Assembly (NCBI GenBank): GCA_026182355.1
Contig: JAPFBL010000068.1
Location: 7,229,001 to 7,293,000 of the forward strand
Reading direction: 5' to 3'
Origin: Hermatobates lingyangjiaoensis
Lineage: Eukaryota > Arthropoda > Insecta > Hemiptera > Hermatobatidae
Length of the DNA: 64,000 nucleotides
A program made the translations under genes and the position numbers. Under the pieces are notes generated by a model, which saw only the letters and a list, made by a program, of their open reading frames with translations, made no database searches and had not been told where the DNA came from. This document shows positions 63,711 to 64,000 of the stretch, piece after piece. The first letter of the stretch is position 1. Every line of letters begins with the position of its first letter.

Positions 63711-64000
63711 TTAGGACATCATTCATGCATCATTAAGCAGACTGACTCGTGTTGGCTGTAGTTCCTTATTCATGTAGAGTACAGATATCTGGGCGCAGGC
63801 TCTTGTCTCGCTGTGTAAGAAGCAGTACCTTCTCGGACGGTTGCCTGCATAGCAGCAAGGAGGAGCTAGACCTCCGACTCTTGCGAGCGTGAAAGGAGGA
63901 CATATTAGGAAGTGTTCTTGAAAACTGGTGCTCACTCTTGAATTGAGCCCGGGTCCCAGGAAATACCTAGGTCTCTTCAGCAGTACAGCAGTCCTAAAAC

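Larger units (their letters stand above)
59797..64000 (+). other. intron 22, runs off the window
   Basis: 4.2 kb with no IVS4 exon. Contains a GC-richer patch (59825-60010), the purine-rich tract (60834-61250), a second SINE-like sequence (63430-63710) and a GC-richer unidentified block (63720-63990), open on the minus strand at 63723-63935 but unlike any protein I know. Confidence 0.65.

Overview
This window is animal nuclear DNA, strongly AT-rich, with intron-split coding sequence and insect-type mobile elements. It lies entirely inside one very large plus-strand gene: the pore-forming alpha1 subunit of a presynaptic voltage-gated calcium channel of the Cav2 class, called cacophony (cac) in Drosophila. 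The pieces of protein match insect Cav2 most closely by recall of the family. An insect is very likely, and a hemipteran is plausible but cannot be proven by reading alone.

Layout. I can place 22 exons between 1729 and 59796. They join in a consistent reading frame with GT..AG introns and encode about 971 residues when one of two IVS2 exons is used. Exons 1-2 carry the repeat I pore loop and S6. Exons 3-7 carry the I-II linker, including the beta-subunit binding site (AID) and a 24-base microexon. Exons 8-11 carry repeat II. Exons 12-13 carry a short II-III linker. Exons 14-18 carry repeat III. Exons 18-19 carry the III-IV linker and IVS1. Exons 20 and 21 are two alternative versions of IVS2 of equal length. 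Exon 22 carries IVS3 and has two in-frame donor sites. The N-terminus and most of repeat I (upstream), and the rest of repeat IV and the C-terminal tail (downstream), lie outside the window, so no promoter, start codon, stop codon or polyadenylation site of the gene is expected here. The selectivity-filter glutamates of repeats I, II and III are all present.

The introns (75 bases to about 9 kb) hold mobile-element debris. There is an 833-base near-perfect hairpin (4977-5809) and several smaller head-to-head inverted repeats, several of them close to (TA)n tracts. There is a Tc1/mariner-type element with TA duplications and transposase remains (15622-16200), two hAT-type elements with 8-base duplications (38666-39407 and 53429-53978), a decayed Helitron/PIF1-like helicase (34703-35619), a tRNA-derived SINE with an 11-base duplication (58296-58598), small inverted-repeat elements, and a long purine-rich tract (60834-61250).

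The most interesting signals are: the IVS2 exon pair; the tandem donor in the IVS3-S4 linker, a position that is also spliced in vertebrate Cav2 channels; the run of three symmetric exons including a microexon in the I-II linker; the long hairpin in a transcribed intron; and a recurring CTGAYGA-N-hairpin-GAAA motif, hammerhead-like but with one extra base, in at least four different inverted-repeat families. No bacterial, viral or CRISPR-type system was seen, and no second intact gene was found on either strand.
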